From an uncultured Eubacterium sp. (lineage in GTDB: Bacteria; Bacillota; Clostridia; Lachnospirales; Lachnospiraceae), in NCBI GenBank assembly GCA_900552795.1, contig USBB01000054.1, positions 1 to 6,726 of the forward strand: a stretch of DNA of 6,726 nucleotides, given 5' to 3'. Shown in pieces: positions 1-5,311 of the stretch (the stretch's first letter is position 1; each line of letters begins with the position of its first letter). Position numbers and translations under genes: made by a program. The notes beneath the pieces are model-generated. The model was not told where the DNA came from, made no database searches, and saw only the letters and a program-made list of their open reading frames with translations.

Positions 1-294
1 ATCCGGTGAATTTAGCAGCACTCATAATCACATGTCCAAACGGGGTTCACCTTACCTGAGACATGCAATCTTCCTTGCTGCAACCACCTGTTCTTTTCAC
101 AACAGTCCTTTAAATGCCTATTATAAAAAGAAACGGGAGCAGGGAAAGCACCACTTAACTGCCACCGGTGCAGTGGCAAGAAAGCTTACCACCGTAATCT
201 ATGCCGTATTACGGGATGGTAAGCCTTATGAGCCTAAAAGTTTTTGTTAATGTCTGGTAGTAAGACTAGGATTTATGCCTGCCTGTGGGGAGGC
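1..294 (+). mobile_element. Right part of an IS110-family insertion sequence
   Basis: The transposase tail plus a short non-coding tail after its stop (251-294). IS110 elements lack clear terminal inverted repeats, so the exact end is not visible. The stop codon of the minus-strand zinc-ribbon gene begins at 295, so the element's edge lies close to, or within, the last codons of that gene. A weak GCCT...AGGC inverted repeat sits at about 277-294. The very short non-coding 3' end would fit the IS110 group, whose bridge RNA is at the other end, better than the IS1111 group; this is inference. Confidence 0.55.
2..250 (+). CDS. IS110-family transposase, C-terminal end (5' part outside window)
   Basis: The reading frame is open from the left edge and ends at TAA 248-250, giving 82 residues of a protein that starts before the window. 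The visible part matches the C-terminal Transposase_20 region of IS110/IS116/IS902 transposases: a leading SGEF, then MSKRGSPYLRHA, a helix with AATT, N..YYKKKREQGK and a final VARKLTTVIYAVLRDGKPY. In this family the N-terminal DEDD RuvC-like domain (not visible here) works with a conserved serine in the C-terminal domain; the SG at the very start of the window lies where that serine would be expected. The ATG at 32 is internal, not the start. It is the only plus-strand gene and probably a recent arrival next to the toxin array. Confidence in the family is high; whether the element is intact cannot be judged. Confidence 0.9.
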   Translation, partial: SGEFSSTHNHMSKRGSPYLRHAIFLAATTCSFHNSPLNAYYKKKREQGKHHLTATGAVARKLTTVIYAVLRDGKPYEPKSFC

Positions 295-534
295 TTAGTT
301 GTGATGCTCATTTATTGAAACACTCCATTTTTCTCTTAGTATATCTTCTATATTTGGATATTCTATTTCTCCATGTTTATTTCTTGTTCCATTGATACCT
401 TTTAATGCATCCTCTGGATTATTCCACTCTGCTTCGCATTCATCACAACATATAAATATTTTTTTAGTTAATTTATCTTTTACAATTTCAAGTAAGCCTT
501 GCTTGCATATCTTACAGTAACCAATATTATACAT
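295..534 (-). CDS. Zinc-ribbon-like small protein, candidate immunity protein for the 550-1271 toxin
   Basis: 79 residues. The N-terminus carries C7-x2-C10, and a second cluster C29-C30-x2-C33 is followed by EAEWNNPEDA, which looks like a four-cysteine zinc-ribbon knuckle pair. The rest (GTRNKHGEIEYPNIEDI) is soluble. The ATG at 534 has a strong AGGAGG eight bases upstream and lies 15 nt after the toxin stop, the usual place for an immunity gene. Small CxxC proteins of this shape with a C.EC.AEW-like core are common behind toxin tips in gut Clostridia as I remember them; I cannot name the family. The last codons abut the IS110 end, so the true C-terminus may have been altered by insertion. 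The gene looks intact and translatable although its toxin is frameshifted, so it may be a retained antidote. Confidence 0.8.
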   Translation of the reverse strand: MYNIGYCKICKQGLLEIVKDKLTKKIFICCDECEAEWNNPEDALKGINGTRNKHGEIEYPNIEDILREKWSVSINEHHN

Positions 535-549
535 TTTAGGTTCCTCCTA

Positions 550-1271
550 TCACTTATGATAATCTCCAAAAGACGGAAATGCGGTTATTAAATCAGTACT
601 TTCATCCAGCGTTACTATTGTTATATAATCCATTTGAGCACCAGTATTAATATATCCACTTTCATAGCCTGCATTTTTGTACGGAATGTTATAAATTGTT
701 CCTCCCATTCCATCCGATATCGGTTCAACCAAATGACGTTGTTCCCATGCATCATTTACCATATCTATCGGATTCCCGTTAAATACACTATGTGTTTCTC
801 GACTATTATTTTGAACCGTATGTCGCTTAATATGCTCAACCCTGGTTTCACCTTTCTTACTAACAATTGCGTCCCAGTTTAATTTTTCGCTTGACTTCCC
901 ATAGCTGGTCTCCCCACATCTTCTACACTGTCTTCTGTTGTTTTTCTTACTACTTCAACATCAGACTTTACCGTCTTATTTCGTATCCTTAATATCCCAT
1001 TATAATCTATCTTATTCGACTGAATAAGTTCTTCTATCTTCCGCACTGCTCTAAGTTCTGCCTCTATCATTCCCGCAGTACTTCCACTTTCCAGAAAATG
1101 CAGATACACCTCTGCTTCTTTTGCCGATACCAAATCTGTTAAATTTGAATAATTCCCTTCCTCTATCGTCTGACCAATCCTCTTAAGCTCATCATTATTC
1201 AGTGTCCTAGTCCCTATCTCTATCCCCTCTGCATTTTTAAGCAACAGCTTATTCCCGGAAATACTTACCGT
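550..1271 (-). pseudogene. Toxin C-terminal cassette, start-less and frameshifted; BECR-like RNase toxin candidate
   Basis: The 5' part (1271-879) begins with the shared linker (TVSISGNKLL, NAEGIEIGTRTLNNDE) joined directly to an unrelated fragment, with no convincing start: the only nearby candidate is a TTG at 1244 without a ribosome binding site. Its frame stops at 879-881. The -1 frame continues without interruption from about 900 to TGA at 550-552 and holds the toxin domain: LNWDAIVSKKGETRVEHIKRH, VFNGNP, AWEQRHLVEP, GGTIYNIPYKNAGYESGYIN, YITIV and ITAFPSFGDYH. Adding one G to the G4 run (912-915 in plus coordinates) would fuse the frames as ...EDVGETSYGKSSEKLNWD, so a one-base deletion is likely. 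Paired histidines (EHIKRH) and a closing ITAFP strand resemble BECR-fold RNase toxins; this is a motif impression. Read as a silent or decayed cassette upstream of the zinc-ribbon gene. Confidence 0.75.
1198..1270 (-). repeat. Shared toxin-linker repeat, copy C (short, more diverged)
   Basis: Third copy, from VSISGNKLLLKNAEGIE to RTLNNDE. It is cut at its 5' side at 1271, where an immunity-gene fragment has been joined, so the hydrophobic half of the linker is missing. Confidence 0.8.
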
Positions 1272-1309
1272 ACATGATTCATTAGCATTAATAGAAATCT
1301 ATCTTCTTT
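1271..1309 (-). repeat. 39-bp copy of the 3' part of the 1791-2267 gene
   Basis: Bases 1271-1309 are identical to 1830-1868, which encode KEDRFLLMLMNHV near the end of the 2267-1791 gene. Here they form no gene: they sit right after the stop of the 1794-1318 gene and are joined at 1271 to the toxin linker. It is a leftover of a second copy of that gene, cut off by recombination. Identity stops at 1310/1869, although a few further matches (GGNGAT) suggest that older homology continued. Confidence 0.85.
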
Positions 1310-1317
1310 GCCATCTC

Positions 1318-1794
1318 CTATTCAATAATATTAAAGTCGTACTTCTTGCAATAGTAATTATTAAAATTTTCAATATTTTTCCATGGATTCTTTTTTGTCA
1401 TTCCATTCTTATATGTAACACTTTCCTGCAATTGTTCCTTTTTTTCATTTAGTGCTGTTCTTATCTTCTCTGCAATTATTTTTCTGTCTAATGTAAAAGT
1501 CGCTTTATTTCTTTCTTCCTGAAAAATACAAGCATCAAAGTATAACACTGCTATATAAACATCACTGGCATCTCCTAATAATAATTTTTCAAGTCCTGTT
1601 GTAAAAATCTTTTCAATATTTTCAATCTTTTTAATCTGCTTATAAAAACACTCTACTAACACAGATGTGATATCTGTTGGAAAAATATCTGGTGAAAATT
1701 CTGACACTATAACTTCATATTCTTTTTCTCCACGTAATAACTGTAAAACCTCATTTTTTTCAATTGCAGTATTAATTAAAACATCATAGTTCAT
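1318..1794 (-). CDS. Immunity-like protein of unknown family, second of a coupled pair
   Basis: 158 residues, acidic to neutral, with no signal peptide and no membrane segment. The centre has a motif-rich stretch, LLLGDASDVYIAVLYFDACIFQEERNKATF, followed by a basic amphipathic part and NPWKNIENFNNYY near the end. It starts at ATG 1794, overlapping the previous stop by ATGA, with AAAAAAGGAAAA just upstream, so translation is coupled to the 2267-1791 gene. Size, lack of export signals and position in a toxin array suggest immunity or toxin-binding. No cognate toxin lies directly in front; the nearest is 3321-2692, which already has its own partner. I do not recognise a named family. It shares the words VYIAV with its neighbour, possibly a shared fold or chance. 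Confidence 0.75.
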   Translation of the reverse strand: MNYDVLINTAIEKNEVLQLLRGEKEYEVIVSEFSPDIFPTDITSVLVECFYKQIKKIENIEKIFTTGLEKLLLGDASDVYIAVLYFDACIFQEERNKATFTLDRKIIAEKIRTALNEKKEQLQESVTYKNGMTKKNPWKNIENFNNYYCKKYDFNIIE

Positions 1795-2267
1795 AATTTT
1801 CCTTTTTTTATTTGTGAAATCGCTCCCAATACATGATTCATTAGCATTAATAGAAATCTATCTTCTTTACTATCCCCTTCTAATTCCTTAAAATAAATAC
1901 CCTTTTTGGTTTTTAGATACACCCTTACATTTTTGCTTTCGTAATACTCTATGTTCTCGGTTTTTTCCATACTGCCCAGTACCTGATGGCTACTTATAAG
2001 TACAGATTGCATGGCTTTCATTACTTCTGCATTTTTCTCTAAATCTACCATAACATTTCCGCTCCCATGGTAAATATGCGTATTAAGTCCAAAAACCAGT
2101 GCTAACGTTTGTGTTTGAAAACCAATAATATTACTTTTTAATGGTATATCAAACACTGCTATATACACCTGCTCATCGTTGTCCAAACTTAAATTCATAT
2201 CCCGATATGAATATCTTAAAACCCGTTCTCTTAATGTTAAGTATCTTTCTGAGACCTTGTTTTCCAT
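1791..2267 (-). CDS. Immunity-like protein of unknown family, first of a coupled pair
   Basis: 158 residues. Visible words are ERYLTLRERVLRYSYRDMNLSLDNDEQVYIAVFD, then FQTQTLALVFGLNTHIYHGSGN in the middle, and VRVYLKTKKGIYFKELEGD, with EDRFLLMLMNHVLG near the end. It looks like a soluble alpha/beta protein with no export signal. ATG 2267 is preceded by GGAGGT with an eight-base spacer, and the gene lies 24 nt after the 2705-2292 gene, so it could be on the same transcript as the toxin cassette at 3321-2692. Its 3' end overlaps the next start by 4 nt. A 39-bp piece of a former second copy is found at 1271-1309, showing that this gene has been duplicated and lost in this locus. Likely an orphan immunity gene; function unproven. 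Confidence 0.75.
   Translation of the reverse strand: MENKVSERYLTLRERVLRYSYRDMNLSLDNDEQVYIAVFDIPLKSNIIGFQTQTLALVFGLNTHIYHGSGNVMVDLEKNAEVMKAMQSVLISSHQVLGSMEKTENIEYYESKNVRVYLKTKKGIYFKELEGDSKEDRFLLMLMNHVLGAISQIKKGKL
1830..1868 (-). repeat. 39-bp repeat, parent copy inside the 1791-2267 gene
   Basis: The matching copy of the 1271-1309 repeat, in frame within an intact gene. The two copies are direct repeats about 560 bp apart and flank the 1794-1318 gene, so recombination between them would delete that gene. Confidence 0.85.
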
Positions 2268-2291
2268 TTATATACCTCCATAGTCAGTCTT

Positions 2292-2705
2292 TTATTGACT
2301 TCTTTTTACTCTTTTTATTCTTTTTACTCCTTGCTTATTCTTAATATAAACTTTATCATCCTTGTATATATACAAATCAAAGTCATTTTCTCTTAATACT
2401 TCTTTTAATAAACAAATAACCTCATGTATATTATCTTGACTTAAACCACTTTCGTATTTTTTTATTCTACTTAAAGGAGTCGAAGCCTTTTCTTTATCCT
2501 CTATGGTAACATTAAATGTTCGCATCTCATTTTCTATAGTAATAATATAATTTAATGGAACATACTCATAAGATAAAATAAAACTTCCCATATGTTGAAA
2601 TGCACAAGTTTTTACTCGCTGTTTCATATCTGTTCCAAACATATCTTTTATACTTTTTTCAAATGTATTAACATATAACTCGTAAAATTCGCTATTGAAC
2701 AGCAT
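2292..2705 (-). CDS. Candidate immunity protein of the 2692-3321 toxin
   Basis: 137 residues. It begins MLFNSEFYELYVNTFEKSIKD, has a beta-rich middle (GSFILSYEYVPLNYIITIENE, TFNVTIEDKEKASTPLSRI) and ends in a basic repeat tail (VKRIKRVKRSQ). There is no signal or membrane segment. ATG 2705 lies inside the toxin gene, overlapping its end by 14 nt, and has AAGGAAGGAGA about eight bases upstream, so toxin and partner are tightly linked, as in classic toxin-immunity cassettes. The stem C-terminus of the toxin sits over this ribosome binding site. The family is not recognised. The immunity role rests on position, size and overlap. Confidence 0.8.
   Translation of the reverse strand: MLFNSEFYELYVNTFEKSIKDMFGTDMKQRVKTCAFQHMGSFILSYEYVPLNYIITIENEMRTFNVTIEDKEKASTPLSRIKKYESGLSQDNIHEVICLLKEVLRENDFDLYIYKDDKVYIKNKQGVKRIKRVKRSQ
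2302..2328 (-). repeat. Three tandem 9-bp units encoding a KR-rich tail
   Basis: CTTTTTACT, CTTTTTATT and CTTTTTACT follow one another on the plus strand. On the coding strand they give three-residue repeats (VKR, IKR, VKR) at the C-terminus of the 2705-2292 protein. The unit length preserves frame, so copy changes would only lengthen or shorten a basic tail. Confidence 0.8.
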
Positions 2706-3321
2706 GCCATATATCTCCTTCCTTCACAAAATGATATCCATGCTTTTCTAAATACTGAAGCTCTTTAGAATAAAATGAGGTACCATCAATAAATTCTTCT
2801 GGATTTGCAGACAAGTATATTTCTCTACCAGATGCAATTTGAATATCTAAAAATTTTTCATTTATTTTCCAAATTTCATTATCATCATATTTAGCAGCAA
2901 GTTCATCCCAATTATCCAACTGAAAATACTGTGCTCCCATTTGTTCTGCAACTTTATTATAAGATTTATCTGTTGGTATAAGATTTCCATTTGCATCATA
3001 AACAAAATTTTCATTTGCATCTTTTAAAGCGTCGAATTTACCCAATACAACTGTATCAGCTTTATCTGCCCCCTGAATTGCATTAAAGGCTATTTCTTCT
3101 GCCTCTTCACTTGAAAGAATTTCCGTTCTGGTATTTTTTTCTATCTCCTTTTCAACAATCTTAATTTCATCATCGCTCAGCGTCTTTGCCCCAATCTCTA
3201 TTCCATCTGCATTTTTAAACAGCAATTTATTTCCCGAAATACTTACCGTGATTCCTACTGCAAGACTCAGCATCATTGTTATAGGCACCGGCCAGTCAAA
3301 GGTTTCTCCCAGTGCTCCCAC
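2692..3321 (-). CDS. Polymorphic toxin C-terminal cassette, start-less (open from 3372)
   Basis: The frame is open from 3372; the first usable codon is GTG 3321, without a ribosome binding site, so 209 residues is a nominal length. Residues 1-50 are the shared linker: GETFDWPVPITMM, a hydrophobic LSLAVGITVSI and NADGIEIGAKTLSDDE. A spacer follows, and the toxin domain spans about 87-209: ADTVVLGKF, a VYDANGNLIPTDKSYN insertion, LDNWDELAAKY, W151-KINEKFLD, SGREIYLS, and YSKELQYLEKHGY at 184-196. I remember this layout (VVLGK..., W..N.KFLD, G..I.L, KELQYL...GY) as a widespread uncharacterised RHS/CDI-type toxin tip; the enzyme activity is unknown to me. The residues before GTG (ILGNATCDVGALGE) look like genuine linker, so this is a truncated tip for recombination rather than an independent gene. 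Its partner gene overlaps the end. Confidence 0.75.
   Translation of the reverse strand: MGALGETFDWPVPITMMLSLAVGITVSISGNKLLFKNADGIEIGAKTLSDDEIKIVEKEIEKNTRTEILSSEEAEEIAFNAIQGADKADTVVLGKFDALKDANENFVYDANGNLIPTDKSYNKVAEQMGAQYFQLDNWDELAAKYDDNEIWKINEKFLDIQIASGREIYLSANPEEFIDGTSFYSKELQYLEKHGYHFVKEGDIWHAVQ
3171..3313 (-). repeat. Shared toxin-linker repeat, copy B
   Basis: Second copy, spanning DWPVPITMM to KTLSDDE in the 3321-2692 cassette. Differences from copy A are mostly silent or conservative, which suggests selection or gene conversion on the linker. Confidence 0.85.
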
Positions 3322-3364
3322 ATCACAGGTTGCATTTCCTAATATCCATAAAACTATATCCTGT

Positions 3365-3600
3365 CTATAGTTCTATCTTCTCTTTTTCCTCTATAATCTC
3401 CACGTCTTGCTTAAGGAGTTTTTCACAAAATAATATTCTTCATTTTTTCTACATTAGCTTTAATGTTTTTTATAATTCCATACGTTCTACACCTATATAA
3501 CTCTCACCGTAATTTCTATTGCAACTCCAACATTATCGTTATCATTACTGCCCAGTTAGAGGCAAACATATTAACAACATCGTTTTCTTGTATTCATAAC
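3365..3600 (-). pseudogene. Mosaic remnant: toxin linker joined to an immunity gene fragment
   Basis: Two pieces can be read. About 3597-3516 gives NDVVNMFASNWAVMITIML, then in another frame VGVAIEITV, a diverged form of the DW.VPITMMLSLAVGITV linker. From about 3515 the sequence aligns closely with the first half of the 4751-4167 gene: LYRCRTYGIIKNIKANVEKM against LYRYATYAVINNYKVNVEKE. Relative to that gene there is a 5-base loss after the GTAGAAAAA word, giving TGA, then EEYYFVK in a different frame, and finally LLKQDVEIIEEKEKIEL with a stop at 3365-3367, like the end of the 5906-5523 protein. It encodes nothing functional. It shows that a linker was once attached directly to an immunity sequence, with its toxin domain gone. 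Confidence 0.75.
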
Positions 3601-3604
3601 ATTA

Positions 3605-4174
3605 CTAAAACATATATGCATTTACAATATCATTTTCATCAATACTTAATAGTTTTAACACTTCCTTATACTTATTACAAAAGTCTATAATTTTTTGATA
3701 ATTTTTACAATAGTTAAAAGCTGCTACAAAGGCTCTACTTAATGACGCTTTTTCAACTATTTTGTTGTCATTAAAAATAACATTGGCTTTTTCATCCTCT
3801 TTTATAATACATATCTTGTTTATTTGAAAGAAGCCTTCACTAAATATGTTTGTAAATTCATCAAAACATTGGTTTACAAATTTTATATCATTTTCATTAA
3901 CTGCTTTACGCAATTCTCTTACCTTTTCTCGATCTATAATTTTATCATTTAACTTCTTGTAACTTACTATTCCAAATATAACTGCCTTTTCATAATTATC
4001 CGTTGTATACTTTACTTTTTTGCTACCGCGATGATTTTCATTAACAACATATACATCGTTTTCATTGACTATAGAAATATAGTTTTCTAGGTCTACTTTT
4101 CCTTTCATCTCTGTAATTATCTTGTTTTCTATTTTTAAATTTTCTTTATTCAATACGTGTTGTGCATTACTCAA
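3605..4174 (-). CDS. Candidate antidote of the TNT-type domain encoded just upstream
   Basis: 189 residues, soluble and charged. The N-terminal part has IVNENDVYVVNEN; the middle is helical and lysine-rich (KKLNDKIIDREKVRELRKAVNE); the end has SLSRAFVAAFNYCKNYQKIIDFC and KLLSIDENDIVNAYMF. The start is TTG 4174: it has AAAGGAGAGA six bases upstream, inside the preceding gene, and no ATG in frame is better placed. It overlaps the stop of the 4751-4167 gene by 8 nt, so translation is coupled. Immediate overlap with a toxin domain is the usual immunity position, so the inferred job is to bind and block the TNT-type NAD glycohydrolase. It does not visibly resemble the Mycobacterium TNT antitoxin as far as I can judge. 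The family is not recognised. Confidence 0.7.
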   Translation of the reverse strand: MSNAQHVLNKENLKIENKIITEMKGKVDLENYISIVNENDVYVVNENHRGSKKVKYTTDNYEKAVIFGIVSYKKLNDKIIDREKVRELRKAVNENDIKFVNQCFDEFTNIFSEGFFQINKICIIKEDEKANVIFNDNKIVEKASLSRAFVAAFNYCKNYQKIIDFCNKYKEVLKLLSIDENDIVNAYMF

Positions 4175-4751
4175 TTACAATCTCTCCTTTATTTACCAAC
4201 TCTGTGACATCTTCTATTATACCTGTTTCTTCCAACTCTTTTATAGTATACTTTGATCCATCTGGCTTATAAACAACATACTGTTGTGCTCCTCCCTCAC
4301 TTCCAAACCAAGGTGCATCTTTTCCAGTTGTAAATTCATAATCTTCTACTAATTGATAATAATGAATTTCTGCCCCTTCACTATGAGGTGCTAATGCCCT
4401 TGATTCAAACGAATCTACTGAGTTTCCTAAAAATTCTCCTCTTTGTAACCCCAAGGCTCCTGCTACTTTACAGTCTGCTGTTCCCACAAAATAATATTCT
4501 TCATTTTCTTTTTCTACGTTAACTTTATAATTATTTATTACTGCATATGTTGCATATCTGTACAACTCTTCTATTTCTTCTAATGAAACTTTTTTACTAT
4601 AAACACCACTTCCGTTTTTATCTATAAATGTTGAGTCGATTATTTTATCATTTTTAGTAAGGATAATTGTATTTCCATCACTATCCCTATTTACCTTAAA
4701 TTCATTTCCATTATATATACAAAATCTACCGTTTTTTATCGTTCTTCTCAT
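4167..4751 (-). CDS. Chimeric protein: immunity-like N-half fused to a TNT-type NAD glycohydrolase domain
   Basis: 194 residues. Residues 4-102 (IKNGRFCIYNGNEF, GVYSKKVSLEEIEELY, YYFVGTADCKVAGALGL) are about half identical to the first 100 residues of the 5906-5523 immunity-type protein. Residues 103-175 then switch to the TNT pattern (tuberculosis necrotizing toxin, an NAD glycohydrolase): GEFLGNSVDSFESRALAP, H130-YYQL, G143-KDAPWFG, GGAQQY with Q157, and a closing KELEETGIIE helix. R118, H130 and Q157 are the likely NAD-site residues by position. The usual beginning of the domain (a DR.G strand) is missing and replaced by LGLQRG, so activity may be lost. ATG 4751 has no good ribosome binding site; it follows the previous gene by 16 nt. 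The product lacks the toxin linker and any export signal. Confidence 0.75.
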   Translation of the reverse strand: MRRTIKNGRFCIYNGNEFKVNRDSDGNTIILTKNDKIIDSTFIDKNGSGVYSKKVSLEEIEELYRYATYAVINNYKVNVEKENEEYYFVGTADCKVAGALGLQRGEFLGNSVDSFESRALAPHSEGAEIHYYQLVEDYEFTTGKDAPWFGSEGGAQQYVVYKPDGSKYTIKELEETGIIEDVTELVNKGEIVIE

Positions 4752-4767
4752 AATTACAATACACTTA

Positions 4768-5154
4768 TTATATTTTTTCTTTTAATACTTCAATTTCCGC
4801 CTCATTTTTATTAATCCATTTTTGATACATCCCCTTATCTATGCACTCCATCCCTAAACGAATCCACTCTTGGTAATCACCCTTCATTGTTAATATTAAA
4901 ATTTGTTTTTCCGTTTCATCAACTACTATAAACTTATATCCTTCATAAACAGCATATGTTTTTTTATCATATATTTCCTCAATTTCATCTTTTTGAACAT
5001 ACTTTATATATATTCTATTATTTCCAATCTCTTTTTCTACAAACCCCTCTTTTTTACTAGCATCATCCTCTGACCGCAAAACAATTCTACCATCTTTTTT
5101 AATTCCAGCAGAGTATTCGATTCCTTTGTAAATTGCAAAAGTAATATTTCTCAT
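4768..5154 (-). CDS. Small immunity-like protein, first gene after the riboswitch-like leader
   Basis: 128 residues from ATG 5154, chosen because GGGAGG lies only four bases upstream; an earlier ATG at 5187 has no site and would fall in the terminator tail. The N-terminal design (FAIYKGIEYSAG, DGRIVLRSED, YIKYVQKDEIEEIY, KTYAVYEGYKFIVVDE) is a diverged version of the 5906-5523 protein and of the first half of the 4751-4167 gene. The C-terminus ends EIEVLKEKI, like IEVVQEKKKIEV of the former. The middle part is its own: MKGDYQEWIRLGMECIDKGMYQKWI. It is soluble with no export signal. It is the first gene downstream of the promoter, riboswitch-like leader and terminator, so it is probably produced when the terminator is bypassed. 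Likely an orphan immunity protein of the same beta-rich family. Confidence 0.75.
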   Translation of the reverse strand: MRNITFAIYKGIEYSAGIKKDGRIVLRSEDDASKKEGFVEKEIGNNRIYIKYVQKDEIEEIYDKKTYAVYEGYKFIVVDETEKQILILTMKGDYQEWIRLGMECIDKGMYQKWINKNEAEIEVLKEKI

Positions 5155-5185
5155 TTTTCCTCCCTTTAGATAAAATTTTATATAC

Positions 5186-5225
5186 AAAAAGGCTGCAGCG
5201 TCCGATATTACCGGATGTTGCAGCC
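5186..5225 (-). terminator. Intrinsic terminator in the leader of the 5154-4768 gene
   Basis: On the minus strand GGCTGCA pairs with TGCAGCC and TCCG with CGGA around a seven-base loop (GTAATAT), with two mismatches between the arms, followed directly by TTTTT (5190-5186). It lies after the promoter and before the first gene, so it is an attenuator rather than a gene-end terminator. Its left arm is the same GGCTGC that closes the riboswitch-like sequence, which would let ligand binding hide it and let transcription continue (ON switch); this is inference. Confidence 0.8.
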
Positions 5226-5299
5226 GATCTGTCGTTACATAAATGTTACTCCGTGTTAGACTCTAGCTTTGCGACCTTACGTTTCCATAAGTGTGCCCT
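5219..5299 (-). promoter_or_regulatory. Candidate cyclic di-GMP-I (GEMM) riboswitch aptamer
   Basis: Read on the minus strand: GGGCACA, a perfect six-pair stem CTTATG / CGTAAG capped by a GAAA tetraloop (5291-5276), then GTCGCAAAGC (5275-5266), CTAGAGTCTAA (to 5256), a variable arm of about 25 bases with TATG, GAC able to pair with the earlier GTC, and a final GATCGGCTGC. This follows the GEMM-I consensus of GGCAAACC, GAAA-capped stem, GACGCAAAGC, GGYCTAA, receptor arm and GCCGGGTTGCC. Departures are T for A in G(A/T)CGCAAAGC, CACA for CAAA, and an outer P1 stem I cannot pair convincingly. It lies after a promoter and runs into the terminator, the right architecture for a ligand-controlled attenuator. 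Confidence 0.65.
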
Positions 5300-5311
5300 T
5301 TTATACACAAT

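Noticed and set aside
634..882. Plus-strand open frame of 82 codons
   Set aside because: Lies opposite the toxin domain at 550-900, has no ribosome binding site and low-complexity composition; an antisense shadow.
879..905. Programmed -1 frameshift joining the two halves of the leftmost toxin
   Set aside because: The A-rich GCGAAAAATTAA before the stop does not give a good slippery heptamer in the correct frame, and the cassette has no start; a one-base loss in the G4 run explains it more simply.
2141..2344. Plus-strand open frame with a hydrophobic tail resembling a membrane segment
   Set aside because: The leucine/phenylalanine run is the complement of lysine-rich coding sequence of the minus-strand genes; no start signals.
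3312..3690. Two overlapping plus-strand open frames
   Set aside because: They cover a decayed region whose minus strand has clear homology to linker and immunity sequences; composition is complementary AT-rich.
5155..5187. Earlier in-frame ATG for the 5154-4768 gene
   Set aside because: It would begin inside the terminator tail without a ribosome binding site, while ATG 5154 has GGGAGG just upstream.
5191..5225. Terminator acting on the plus strand
   Set aside because: The hairpin could form on either strand, but a T-run follows it only on the minus strand and no plus-strand gene leads into it.
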